In this document: positions 37,461 through 45,270 of the stretch, in pieces
How the letters are laid out: each line of letters starts with the position of its first letter
How positions within the stretch are numbered: the stretch's first letter is position 1
Source of the DNA: Planctomycetia bacterium
Lineage (GTDB): Bacteria; Planctomycetota; Planctomycetia; Pirellulales; UBA1268
Length of the DNA: 52,012 bases
NCBI GenBank assembly: GCA_021414115.1
Contig: JAIOPD010000131.1
Location: forward strand, 1-52,012
Reading direction: 5' to 3'
Made by a program: the position numbers and the translations under genes
The notes under the pieces: generated by a model
What the model was told of the DNA's origin: nothing
Database searches by the model: none
What the model saw: only the letters and a program-made list of their open reading frames with translations

Positions 37461-38507
37461 ATGTTCCGCTCACCGGTTGGTTTTCGTCGCACGGTGTCTT
37501 GTGTCGCGGCGTGCGTGTTCTTCGCGAGCGCCGAGCCGCTCCTGGCACAGGAATGGGCCAAGAAGATGTTTCCGGTGACGAGCCACAACTTCGGCACTGT
37601 CGCCAAGGGCTCGAAGACCGAATATCGCTTCGTCTTCCGCAACATGTACAAGGAGGATCTGCACGTCGTCGGCGTGCGGACGAGCTGCGGCTGCACGTCG
37701 CCAGAGGTCACGAAAAACGACCTCAAGACGCACGAGACGGCGGAGATCGTCGCGAAGTTCAACACGCGGACGTTTCTCGGTCAGCACGGCGCCACGCTCA
37801 CGGTGACCTTCGACAAGCCGTTCTACGCGGAGGTTCAGTTGCGGGTGGCGGGCAACATCCGCGGCGACGTCACGTTTGAACCGCCCTTCGTCGATCTCGG
37901 CAACGTCGATCTCGGGGCGGGGGCGGAGCGTTCGGTCCGCGTGACCCGCGTGGGCAGCGCCCCGTGGGATATCACCGATGTCCGCAGTGCCAATCCCAAC
38001 TTCGAGGTCAGCCTCTCGAAGCCGACTCGAACGCCCACGCAGACGGCCTACGATTTGACGATGCGGCTGAAGGCCGACGCCCCGGCCGGCTATATGAAGG
38101 GCCAGCTCATTCTCGTCACGAGCGATCCGCGAGCCACGCAGATTCCGATGGACGTCGAGGGCCGCGTGGTGGCGGCCGTCACCGTCAGCCCGCAACTGCT
38201 CTCGCTCGGCGCGGTGAAGTGCGGAGGCACGGTGACCAAAAATGTCGTCGTGCGTGCCAATCGCGACTTCTGCATCACGGGCGTGGCCTGCGAAGATGGC
38301 TGCCTGACGTGTGAGCCGCGGACCACGCCGGCCAAGGTTCACATCCTGCCGGTCACGTTCCAGGCCGGCGATATCGCCGGACGGGTTGAGCAACAACTCA
38401 AGATTTCGACCGACCTTGGCGAAGGCGCCGTGCCGGTGGTGACGGTGCAGGCGGAAGTCGAGCCGCTGGCGGCGGCGGCAGCACAGGCTGCGAGCCTGCC
38501 CCGCTGA
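37461..38507 (+). CDS. DUF1573 domain-containing secreted protein
   Basis: The 348-aa protein starts MFRSPVGFRRTVSCVAACVF, a signal peptide with the likely cleavage after LLA before QEW. The DUF1573 core follows: VTSHNFGTVAKGSKTEYRFV, FRNMYKEDLHVVGVRTSCGC with the family Cys pair, and KTHETAEIVAKFNTR. Two further Ig-like repeats follow, of the form FVDLGNVDLGAGAERSVRV and LSLGAVKCGGTVTKNVVV. It is exported, perhaps to the periplasm, and has no known enzyme function. A longer form from 37386 would place a weak extra leader before the signal. It is divergent from ssrA. Confidence 0.85.
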   Translation: MFRSPVGFRRTVSCVAACVFFASAEPLLAQEWAKKMFPVTSHNFGTVAKGSKTEYRFVFRNMYKEDLHVVGVRTSCGCTSPEVTKNDLKTHETAEIVAKFNTRTFLGQHGATLTVTFDKPFYAEVQLRVAGNIRGDVTFEPPFVDLGNVDLGAGAERSVRVTRVGSAPWDITDVRSANPNFEVSLSKPTRTPTQTAYDLTMRLKADAPAGYMKGQLILVTSDPRATQIPMDVEGRVVAAVTVSPQLLSLGAVKCGGTVTKNVVVRANRDFCITGVACEDGCLTCEPRTTPAKVHILPVTFQAGDIAGRVEQQLKISTDLGEGAVPVVTVQAEVEPLAAAAAQAASLPR

Positions 38508-38614
38508 TCGCCCCCGGGTACACCGCCACGCTCGAGGAGCGTTGGGCCGCCACGGCCCTCCGCGAAGAGACTTTTGCCGCCCGCGAGCCGACGTTCCACG
38601 GAAACCAGATCGCC

Positions 38615-39763
38615 CTACCCGCGCGCTGCGAAGGGCGCGTAGTCGCGGGCCGGCGGGCCCGAGTAGATCGAGAGCGGCCGGATGATCCGGTTGTCGGCGA
38701 TCTGCTCGACGACGTGGGCGGTCCAGCCGCTCATGCGGGCGACGACGAAGATCGGCGTGAACACCTTCACCGGCAGTCCGAGCGCGTGATAGACGCGGGC
38801 GGCCGGCCAGTCGAGGTTGGGCTTCAGCGACTTCTTGTCGAGCATGATCCGCTCGACCCTTTCGGCCAGTTCCTCGAGTTTCTCGCCGGGGGTGCCGCGA
38901 ACCATGTCTCGGCACATGCGACCGAGCAGTTTGGCCCGCACGTCGCCGTCCTTGTAGACGCGGTGGCCGAAGCCCATCACCACCCGCTTGGCGGCAAACT
39001 GCTCGTGTACCCAGGCGTCGGCCCGGTCGGCCGAGCCGATCTCACCCAACACCTCGAGCACCTTCTCGTTGGCGCCGCCGTGCAGCGGTCCCTTGAGGGC
39101 GCCGATCGCCGCCGTGATGCAGGAATGCATGTCGGAGCCGGTGGAGGCGACCGTGCGGGCCGCGAACGTGGAGGCGTTGAACTCGTGCTCCGCATAGAGC
39201 ACGAGCGTGGTGCCGAAGAGGGCCGCGTGTTCAGGGGAAGGCACGCGGCCCGTGAGCCGCTCGAGCAGACCGTTGGCGATGGAGCCCGTCGGCCAGGGCT
39301 CTGGTGTGCGGCCGCTCGTGAGATCGATCCAGGCGGCGAGAATCGCGGGCGTTTGGCCGAGGAGTCGCTCGGCCTGGGCGAGCAGCGCGGCCCGGGGGCC
39401 GGGCGTATCGTCCCGCTCGAGGAGGCCGAGCATGCTGACCCCGGTTCGCAGCGCGTCCATCACCGACGCCTGCGGTGAGTTCGCGGCGAGCCGGGCGAGG
39501 GCGTCGAGCACCGGGGCGTCGACCGAGCGTGCGGCGGTGGAGATGCGGTCGCAGAAGGCCGCGTGTTCGGCGCGGGTGGGCAGTTCGCCGTGCAGAAGCA
39601 GGTAGGCCACCTCTTCAAAGTCCCCGGCAGCCGCCAACGGGTCGATGTCGTAGCCGCGGTAGCGGAGCGTGCCGTCGAGCGAACAGATGCTGGTCTGACC
39701 GGCGATCACGCCGGCCAGACCCTTGGCGAAGTCGGCGGTGGGCTGGGACTGCGGGGCGGTCAT
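38615..39763 (-). CDS. prpC: citrate synthase family enzyme, probably 2-methylcitrate synthase
   Basis: The 382-aa enzyme condenses acetyl- or propionyl-CoA with oxaloacetate. It starts MTAPQSQPTADFAKGLAGVI. Signature LDGTLRYRGYDIDPLAAAG is early; catalytic His residues lie in KGPLHGGANEKV and MGFGHRVYKDGD. The C-terminal SGWTAHVVEQ with the following NRIIRP is conserved. It lies immediately downstream of a methylisocitrate lyase gene, with a 4-nt ATGA overlap, which favours the propionate pathway over the TCA cycle. Citrate synthase activity cannot be excluded. Confidence 0.87.
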   Translation of the reverse strand: MTAPQSQPTADFAKGLAGVIAGQTSICSLDGTLRYRGYDIDPLAAAGDFEEVAYLLLHGELPTRAEHAAFCDRISTAARSVDAPVLDALARLAANSPQASVMDALRTGVSMLGLLERDDTPGPRAALLAQAERLLGQTPAILAAWIDLTSGRTPEPWPTGSIANGLLERLTGRVPSPEHAALFGTTLVLYAEHEFNASTFAARTVASTGSDMHSCITAAIGALKGPLHGGANEKVLEVLGEIGSADRADAWVHEQFAAKRVVMGFGHRVYKDGDVRAKLLGRMCRDMVRGTPGEKLEELAERVERIMLDKKSLKPNLDWPAARVYHALGLPVKVFTPIFVVARMSGWTAHVVEQIADNRIIRPLSIYSGPPARDYAPFAARG

Positions 39764-40710
39764 GGAGTGGGCTCCGGCGACGACGCGGGGCGTGCGAAGC
39801 GATGGAGTTCGGGGTGTTTGGGATCGTAGTCGAGGAGCGCATAGAGCTCCTCTCGCGTCTGCATCAGGTCGAGCAGGCTCTCCTGGGAGCCCTCCGCGAT
39901 GATCATTGCGAGGCCCGCCTCCATCGCCTTCATTGCCAGCCGCATGAGCGTCACGGGATAGAGCACGGCCTTGAATCCCAGATCGGCGAGGTCGGGGATC
40001 GAGATCAGCGGGCTCGTGCCAAACTCCGTCATGTTGGCCAGCAGAGGGACGGAACCGGCGAACCGGTCACCGACGCGGGCGAACTCGCCTCGCGACGCGA
40101 GGGCTTCGGGAAAGAGCCAGTCGGCGCCGGCATCGCGGTAGGCCAGAAGTCGCGACAAGCAGTCGTCGAATCCATGCACGCTCCGCGAGTCGCAGCGGCC
40201 GATGATCACGGTGTCGGGATCACGACGACCGGTCACGGCGGCGGCGATCTTCCCGCACATCTCGGAAGGTTCGATCACCTGCTTGCCGGCGAGATGACCA
40301 CACCGCTTGTCGGCCCCCCGCTGGTCCTCGAGCTGGATCGCGGCGGCGCCGGCCTCCTCGAGCAGCCGCACCGTCGCGGCCACCTCGTCCGGGCCGCCGA
40401 AGCCGGTGTCGGCATCGACGACGATCGGGATCGTGACGGCCCGGGCAAGGATGCGTGTCTGCTCGACGAGTTGATCCCGCGTGAACAGACCGATGTCGGG
40501 CACGCCCAGCGTGCCGGCGGAGAAGGCGGCTCCCGAGAGATAGATCGCGTCGAAGCCGGCCGACTCGACGAGTTTCGCGGCGAGCGCGAAGGGGGCCCCG
40601 ACGATGCCGAGCGTCTCGGCCTCGATGCCACGCCTGAGCGCCGCGCCGGTGGCGGCCGTCGCCGCGCCATCGGGTGCGGGGCGGGGCTCGGCGGAGGATC
40701 GGGCAGCCAT
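39760..40710 (-). CDS. prpB: methylisocitrate lyase
   Basis: The 316-aa ICL/PEPM-superfamily lyase splits 2-methylisocitrate into succinate and pyruvate. The start MAARSSAEPRPAPDG at 40710 precedes a GIVGAPFALAAKLVESAGFD segment. Mg-binding PIVVDADTGFGGPDEV and the catalytic KRCGH (here DKRCGHLAGKQVIEP) are intact. The Cys of KRCGH is the active-site residue. It is the first gene of a two-gene operon with prpC; prpD and acnD are not in the window. Confidence 0.9.
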   Translation of the reverse strand: MAARSSAEPRPAPDGAATAATGAALRRGIEAETLGIVGAPFALAAKLVESAGFDAIYLSGAAFSAGTLGVPDIGLFTRDQLVEQTRILARAVTIPIVVDADTGFGGPDEVAATVRLLEEAGAAAIQLEDQRGADKRCGHLAGKQVIEPSEMCGKIAAAVTGRRDPDTVIIGRCDSRSVHGFDDCLSRLLAYRDAGADWLFPEALASRGEFARVGDRFAGSVPLLANMTEFGTSPLISIPDLADLGFKAVLYPVTLMRLAMKAMEAGLAMIIAEGSQESLLDLMQTREELYALLDYDPKHPELHRFARPASSPEPTP

Positions 40711-40795
40711 CGGTATCGTGTATCCTGCGGTCGGCGATCGAGAGGCTGGCATGCGGCCCGAGCGTTGACCGGCCCGAGCGGTGACGAGGTTATAG

Positions 40796-42385
40796 ATGCG
40801 GACGCGGCGCGGTGAAAGTGACGGCGGTGAACCGGCGGCTCGGCTCGGCGGCAGCGTCGAGTGGCTGCTGATCCTGTTCGTCTTCGCGGCGAGCGGGGCG
40901 TGGCCCGTGCCCGACCTCAATGAAACGGTTTATCTGACGAAAGCCCGCCACGCGGCCGATCCAACCTGGGCGCAGGGCGACTTCTTCCTCGAAACGCCCG
41001 ATGCCCACGGCGTCTTCTATCTCCTCATGGGGCCGATCGCGGCGGCCATGCCGCTGGAACAGACGGCGTGGATCGGGCGGATCATCGGCTGGGCCTCGTT
41101 GGCACTCGGCTTTCGCCACGCGATCGTTCCACTGCTGTGCTCGAGCTGGGCCCGCGTCGTGGCCGCAGCGGTCTTCGCGCTAGCGCTGCGCAACACGACC
41201 GCGGCCGGGGAGTGGGTGATCGGTGGCTGCGAGGCGAAGGTGGATGCGTGGGCGTTCGTGCTCGGGGGGCTCGGCGAGGTCGCCCGCGGCCGATTCGCAT
41301 GGGCCGTGTGCCTCTGCGGCGCGGCGACGGCGTTTCATCCGATCGTCGGTGGATGGGCGCTCGTGGCCACCGCCGCGTCATGGCTGGCGACAGGGCGGCC
41401 GGCTGCGTCCGAAGGCCGCGGCCTCGCCGCGGTCCTGGTGATCATGGGGCTGCTGCTGGCGGGAGCGGGAGTCGTGCCCGCGCTCGGGTTGACGGCCGGG
41501 GTCGGTGCCGAGGTGCGGGCGGAAGCGACGCGGATCTATGTGGTCGAGCGGCTTTCCCATCACCTGCTGCCGCGGACCTTCGCCGATGGCATGCTGGCCA
41601 GGCATGTGCTCGCGATCGCGGCGTGGTGGCTGCTGCACAGGCTTGTGCCCGCGTCGGCCGCACGCGGCAGGATTGCCGCGTTCACGCTGGCGGCGATCGG
41701 CCTGTCGCTCACGGGCTGCGTAATTGCCGTGGCCGAACCGTGGGCGCCGGCCGCGGTGTATGGGTTGCTGCGTTATTACTGGTTCCGGCTTGGCGACGTG
41801 GCGGTGCCCTTCGCGCTGGCGACGACCGTCGCCGCGCTGCTCGAAGACGAGATGCTGTGCAGTCGCGTGGTCGGCGTCAGACCCGTCCTCGTCCGTGGTT
41901 TCGCGGTGGCGGTCCTGCTCCTCGATCTCGCCGTGCAGAGCCTCCACTGGCCGCTGCCGGGCCGCACAGGGCTCGCGCCGCGGAGCGACTCGAAGGTCGC
42001 GGCGGCGGCCTGGGCCGAGATCTGCGACTGGACTCGAGACCACACGCCCGCGAACGCCTGTTTTCTGACGCCGCGGGCGACCACGAGTTTCACGTGGCGA
42101 ACGGGGCGGCGCGAGGTCGTGTCGTGGAAGAACAGTCCCCAGGACGCGGCCTCGCTGATCGAGTGGCGGCGGCGGATCGTCGACTGCTTCTCGCGAAATG
42201 GCAGCCTTGTCGAGATGGAGCGGTCAACTGCGTCGCTCGGTGCGGATCGCTTGCAGACGGTCGCCTCGCGGTATGGAGCGGATCATGCGATCGTGCCGCT
42301 CGATGCGCCGCTCGTCGACGCGATCCGGGGCGAGCGGCTGCACGCCAACGGCGTCTACGCCGTCTACCGGCTGACGCAGCCGTAA
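40796..42385 (+). CDS. polytopic membrane protein (DUF6798-like)
   Basis: The 529-aa protein has about ten hydrophobic segments spread over the first 400 residues (VEWLLILFVFAASGAWPVPD, AVLVIMGLLLAGAGVVPALG and others). The start includes LNETVYLTKARHAADPTWAQ, a loop resembling planctomycete DUF6798 proteins and other large glycosyltransferase-like membrane families. The soluble tail (about 390-529) has FLTPRATTSFTWRTGRR and SWKNSPQDAASLIEWRRR. No catalytic motif is clear. It lies divergently 85 nt from prpB. The DUF assignment is from memory. Confidence 0.65.
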   Translation: MRTRRGESDGGEPAARLGGSVEWLLILFVFAASGAWPVPDLNETVYLTKARHAADPTWAQGDFFLETPDAHGVFYLLMGPIAAAMPLEQTAWIGRIIGWASLALGFRHAIVPLLCSSWARVVAAAVFALALRNTTAAGEWVIGGCEAKVDAWAFVLGGLGEVARGRFAWAVCLCGAATAFHPIVGGWALVATAASWLATGRPAASEGRGLAAVLVIMGLLLAGAGVVPALGLTAGVGAEVRAEATRIYVVERLSHHLLPRTFADGMLARHVLAIAAWWLLHRLVPASAARGRIAAFTLAAIGLSLTGCVIAVAEPWAPAAVYGLLRYYWFRLGDVAVPFALATTVAALLEDEMLCSRVVGVRPVLVRGFAVAVLLLDLAVQSLHWPLPGRTGLAPRSDSKVAAAAWAEICDWTRDHTPANACFLTPRATTSFTWRTGRREVVSWKNSPQDAASLIEWRRRIVDCFSRNGSLVEMERSTASLGADRLQTVASRYGADHAIVPLDAPLVDAIRGERLHANGVYAVYRLTQP

Positions 42386-42404
42386 CGATCCCAGACGAGC
42401 GGTC

Positions 42405-42722
42405 TCACAGGGGCACGGCCAGCTTTTCGGCCTGGAGCCGGATCACGTGCTCGAAGGCGGGGAAGGGATACTTCTTGCCGCGACTGACTGCCCAGAGATA
42501 GGTCGAGTCGACGAGTTTTTCCGGCAGCCGGCCCTCGCGGACGCGCGCGGTGACGGTCTGGATGAATTTCACGTCACGCGGGGCTTGGACACGCAGGCCG
42601 GACTTCAAGCGATCCTCGAGCCCCGCCACGCCGCCGGGGACGGTCTCGGGTGCTTCGGCCCGCACGATGTGGGGCAGCGCGAGGATGACGAGTGCCGCAA
42701 GAATGAACGCGTGGCGACGCAT
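42405..42722 (-). CDS. small secreted hypothetical protein
   Basis: The 105-aa protein has a signal peptide (MRRHAFILAALVILALPHIV ending RAEAPE). The mature part of about 80 residues reads GLEDRLKSGLRVQAPRDVKF and EKLVDSTYLWAVSRGKKYPF. No family is recognised. It is convergent with the membrane protein gene, with a gap of 19 nt, and its upstream side opens on a dispersed-repeat cluster. Confidence 0.7.
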   Translation of the reverse strand: MRRHAFILAALVILALPHIVRAEAPETVPGGVAGLEDRLKSGLRVQAPRDVKFIQTVTARVREGRLPEKLVDSTYLWAVSRGKKYPFPAFEHVIRLQAEKLAVPL

Positions 42723-43247
42723 GGCCGGACTCCTCGGGGGCCGGAAGAGTGGCAGGGGGGCCGCGGCCGGTCAATGCCGGCCGGAACGTGTAAAAGGGCG
42801 TCTTCTCCGCGCTCGCGCTGGGGCTTCCCGGAGCGCATCCGACTGTGGTGGATCGCCTGACGGGGGCCCGAGTGGTGGGTCGGGGCTGTCCGTGCCCCGC
42901 GAGCCGGACGTTCGCTGCGCCCATACGGCTGTCGCGCCGTCGCTGCCGTCGGCTCGGGGCTGCCCGTGCCTCGCGAGCCGGACGTTCGCCTCGGCCCTCC
43001 AGGCCTCGGCTCTCTGCATGTCCGCTGCGCTTCGGCATCCTGCCTTCGCTTGCTCCCATAGCCCGGCTCTTGGGGCACGGGCAGCCCCTCGCGGGTTCTC
43101 GATGGTGTCCGTTGCCGGGGAAGCCCGGAGCGCGAGCGACGGGTAGACGGGTGGCGACGTGTGCCAGCGGCGGGGAGCCGGTTGAGGTTGAGGACGGGGT
43201 TCCCGTGCTCGCGCTGGAGAGCGCGTCCGAGTGAGAGGCCGCCTGCG
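42723..43247. other. intergenic stretch with dispersed-repeat cluster
   Basis: No gene is seen over these 525 bp. Most of the stretch is repeat: a companion arm at 42806-42830, a block at about 42855-42910 matching the reverse complement of about 725-795, a block at 43020-43095 related to 1-72, and the core at 43117-43148. A degenerate companion appears near 43190-43212. Confidence 0.7.
42806..43148. repeat. long composite dispersed repeat (companion to core)
   Basis: This is the most complete copy seen: the companion arm gcgctcgcgctggggcttcc opens the element and the core ggaagcccggagcgcgagcg closes it in inverted orientation. Between them are blocks that occur elsewhere in the window as separate pieces. 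The inverted ends make it look like a MITE or BIME. Confidence 0.75.
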
Positions 43248-44525
43248 TTATACGAATCGGGCGACGGCGTACGATTTCTTGCCGGAGCGGAGCACGAGCG
43301 TGGCGGCGCCGGCGAGATCGCGGGACGTGAGCCGGTGGGCGGCATCGGTGATCCGACGGTTGTTGACATAGGCTCCGCCCTGCTCGATCGTGCGTCGTGC
43401 GGCGCTCGCGCTCGCCGCGAGGCCAGTGGCCTTGAGCGCGTCCACGAGCGGCAGGCCGTCGCCGTCCAACGCCGTCCGCGCAAACTCATGGCTCGGCACG
43501 TCGGCAAATATTTCACCAAGCGCCCGGTCGTCGAGGCTCGTGATCTCGGCCCCGAAGAAGATCTCGGTCGCCTGCCGGGCCGCGGCGAGGCCCGCGTCGC
43601 CATGCACGAGCCGGGTGAGTTCCTCCGCGAGCCGCTTTTGAGTGTCGCGGGCTGCGGGGATGGCCGCCCGCTTCGCATCGAATGCCGCCACTTCGTCCAC
43701 CGTCAGGTCGGTCAGTCGCAGCAGGCAGCGGCCCGCGTCGTCGTCGTCGAGATTGATCCAATACTGGTAGAAGCGATACGGGCTCGTCCGCCGCGGATCG
43801 AGCCAGATGGCGCCCGAGGCCGTCTTGCCCATCTTGGTGCCGTCGGCCTTGGTGAGCAGCGGGCAGGTGATGCCGTGCAGATCGCGGGACCGCAGTCGGC
43901 GGCCGAGTTCGATGCCGGCGGTGATGTTGCCCCACTGGTCGCTGCCGCCGATCTGCACGCGGCAGTCGAGCGTGTCGCCGAGATGCACGAAATCCCAGGA
44001 TTGGAGCAGCATGTAGCTGAACTCGGTGTAGGAGAGGCCGCCATCGCGGTCGAGCCGGCTCTTCACGGAATCCTTGGCGAGCATCTGGGAGAGCGGCACA
44101 TGCTTGCCGACATCGCGGAGAAACTCGAGGTAGCCCACGCCCCGCATCCAGTCGGCGTTGTTGACGACGTGCACGCGGTCGCCCGCCGTGGCGAGGACGG
44201 CACGGATCTGCCGCTCGACGCCGGCGATGTTGGCGGCGAGTTCCTCGGGCGAGAGCAGGTTTCGCTCCTCGCTGCGGCCGCTCGGATCGCCGATCATGCC
44301 GGTCGCACCGCCGACGAGGGCGACCGGTTCGTGCCCGGCGCGGGCCACGCGACGGAGCAGCACGAGGGCCACGAGATGGCCCACGTGGAGGCTGTCGGCC
44401 GTGGGATCAAAACCCGCATAAACGCGGCGGCCGGGCGTGGCGAGCCAGTCGCGGAGGGCCGTGGCGTCGGTGGACTGGTGAACGAGGCCGCGGGCCTCGA
44501 ATTCCGTGAGCAGGTCGTGGGGCAT
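43248..44525 (-). CDS. tyrS: tyrosyl-tRNA synthetase
   Basis: The 425-aa class I synthetase charges tRNA-Tyr. The HIGH-type motif is HVGH in ADSLHVGHLVALVLLRR, the KMSKS-type motif is KMGKT in GTKMGKTASGAIWLD. GGATGMIGDPSGRSEERNLL and SYTEFSYMLLQSWDFVHL are family hallmarks. The C-terminal S4-like RNA-binding region is present (GLAASASAARRTIEQGGAYV then NNRRI). Start codon at 44525, 4 nt after ispD. Confidence 0.96.
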   Translation of the reverse strand: MPHDLLTEFEARGLVHQSTDATALRDWLATPGRRVYAGFDPTADSLHVGHLVALVLLRRVARAGHEPVALVGGATGMIGDPSGRSEERNLLSPEELAANIAGVERQIRAVLATAGDRVHVVNNADWMRGVGYLEFLRDVGKHVPLSQMLAKDSVKSRLDRDGGLSYTEFSYMLLQSWDFVHLGDTLDCRVQIGGSDQWGNITAGIELGRRLRSRDLHGITCPLLTKADGTKMGKTASGAIWLDPRRTSPYRFYQYWINLDDDDAGRCLLRLTDLTVDEVAAFDAKRAAIPAARDTQKRLAEELTRLVHGDAGLAAARQATEIFFGAEITSLDDRALGEIFADVPSHEFARTALDGDGLPLVDALKATGLAASASAARRTIEQGGAYVNNRRITDAAHRLTSRDLAGAATLVLRSGKKSYAVARFV

Positions 44526-44529
44526 GTCG

Positions 44530-45270
44530 CTAGCGCCAGAGGTCGCCGTCGGCGAAGGGATGGGCGGGGCCGCCGAGTTTGGGAGCGGGCAGCGCCTTGA
44601 GGGCCTGCTCGGCGAGCTTGAGGTCTTCGCGGCAGGTGATCTTGAGGTTGATGGGCGAGCCCTGGACGACGGTCACCGGGTGGCCGAGCGCTTCGACGAC
44701 GCTGGCCTCGTCGGTGGCCTGTCCCTCGCGATGCGATGCAAAGGCGCGAGTGAGCAGATCACGGGCGAAGACCTGAGGCGTCTGCGCCTCCCAGAGGCCC
44801 GTGCGGTCAACGGTCTCCGTGATCGTGTGGTCGGCGGCCACACGCTTGAGCGTGCCGACCACGGGGATCGCCAGGATCGCGGCGCCGGTGCGAACGCCCG
44901 CCGCGAACACCCGGTCGATCCAGGCCGTCGCCAAGCAGGGGCGGGCGGCGTCGTGAATGGCCACCATGTCGATGTCATCATTGAGCTTCTCGAGGCCATG
45001 GCGGACGGAGTCAGCCCGCTGCGTGCCGCCTTCGGCGAGCGTGATGCCCATGAAGGCGAGGCTCGCGCCGAATTTCTCGACGAACGACTGGCGGTCCTCG
45101 GGCGAGACCACGACCACGACCTGCTTCACGTCGTCGCGGTCGATGAACTTCTCGGCCGAGTGCAGCCAGACGGGCCGGCCTGCCAGCGGTGCGAACGGCT
45201 TCTTGTAGTTGGCGTCCTGGAAACGGCTGCTCTGTCCCGCAGCCGCCAGGATCACTCCGAAACGGGGCAT
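44530..45270 (-). CDS. ispD: 2-C-methyl-D-erythritol 4-phosphate cytidylyltransferase
   Basis: The 246-aa enzyme transfers CMP to MEP in the MEP isoprenoid pathway. The start MPRFGVILAAAGQSSRFQ has the CTP-binding loop, followed by KPFAPLAGRPVWLHS. AIHDAARPCL is the second signature, and ITCREDLKLAEQAL closes the fold. Its start lies 19 nt within the 3' end of the large VWA gene, and tyrS follows after 4 nt, so all three are probably co-translated. Confidence 0.95.
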   Translation of the reverse strand: MPRFGVILAAAGQSSRFQDANYKKPFAPLAGRPVWLHSAEKFIDRDDVKQVVVVVSPEDRQSFVEKFGASLAFMGITLAEGGTQRADSVRHGLEKLNDDIDMVAIHDAARPCLATAWIDRVFAAGVRTGAAILAIPVVGTLKRVAADHTITETVDRTGLWEAQTPQVFARDLLTRAFASHREGQATDEASVVEALGHPVTVVQGSPINLKITCREDLKLAEQALKALPAPKLGGPAHPFADGDLWR

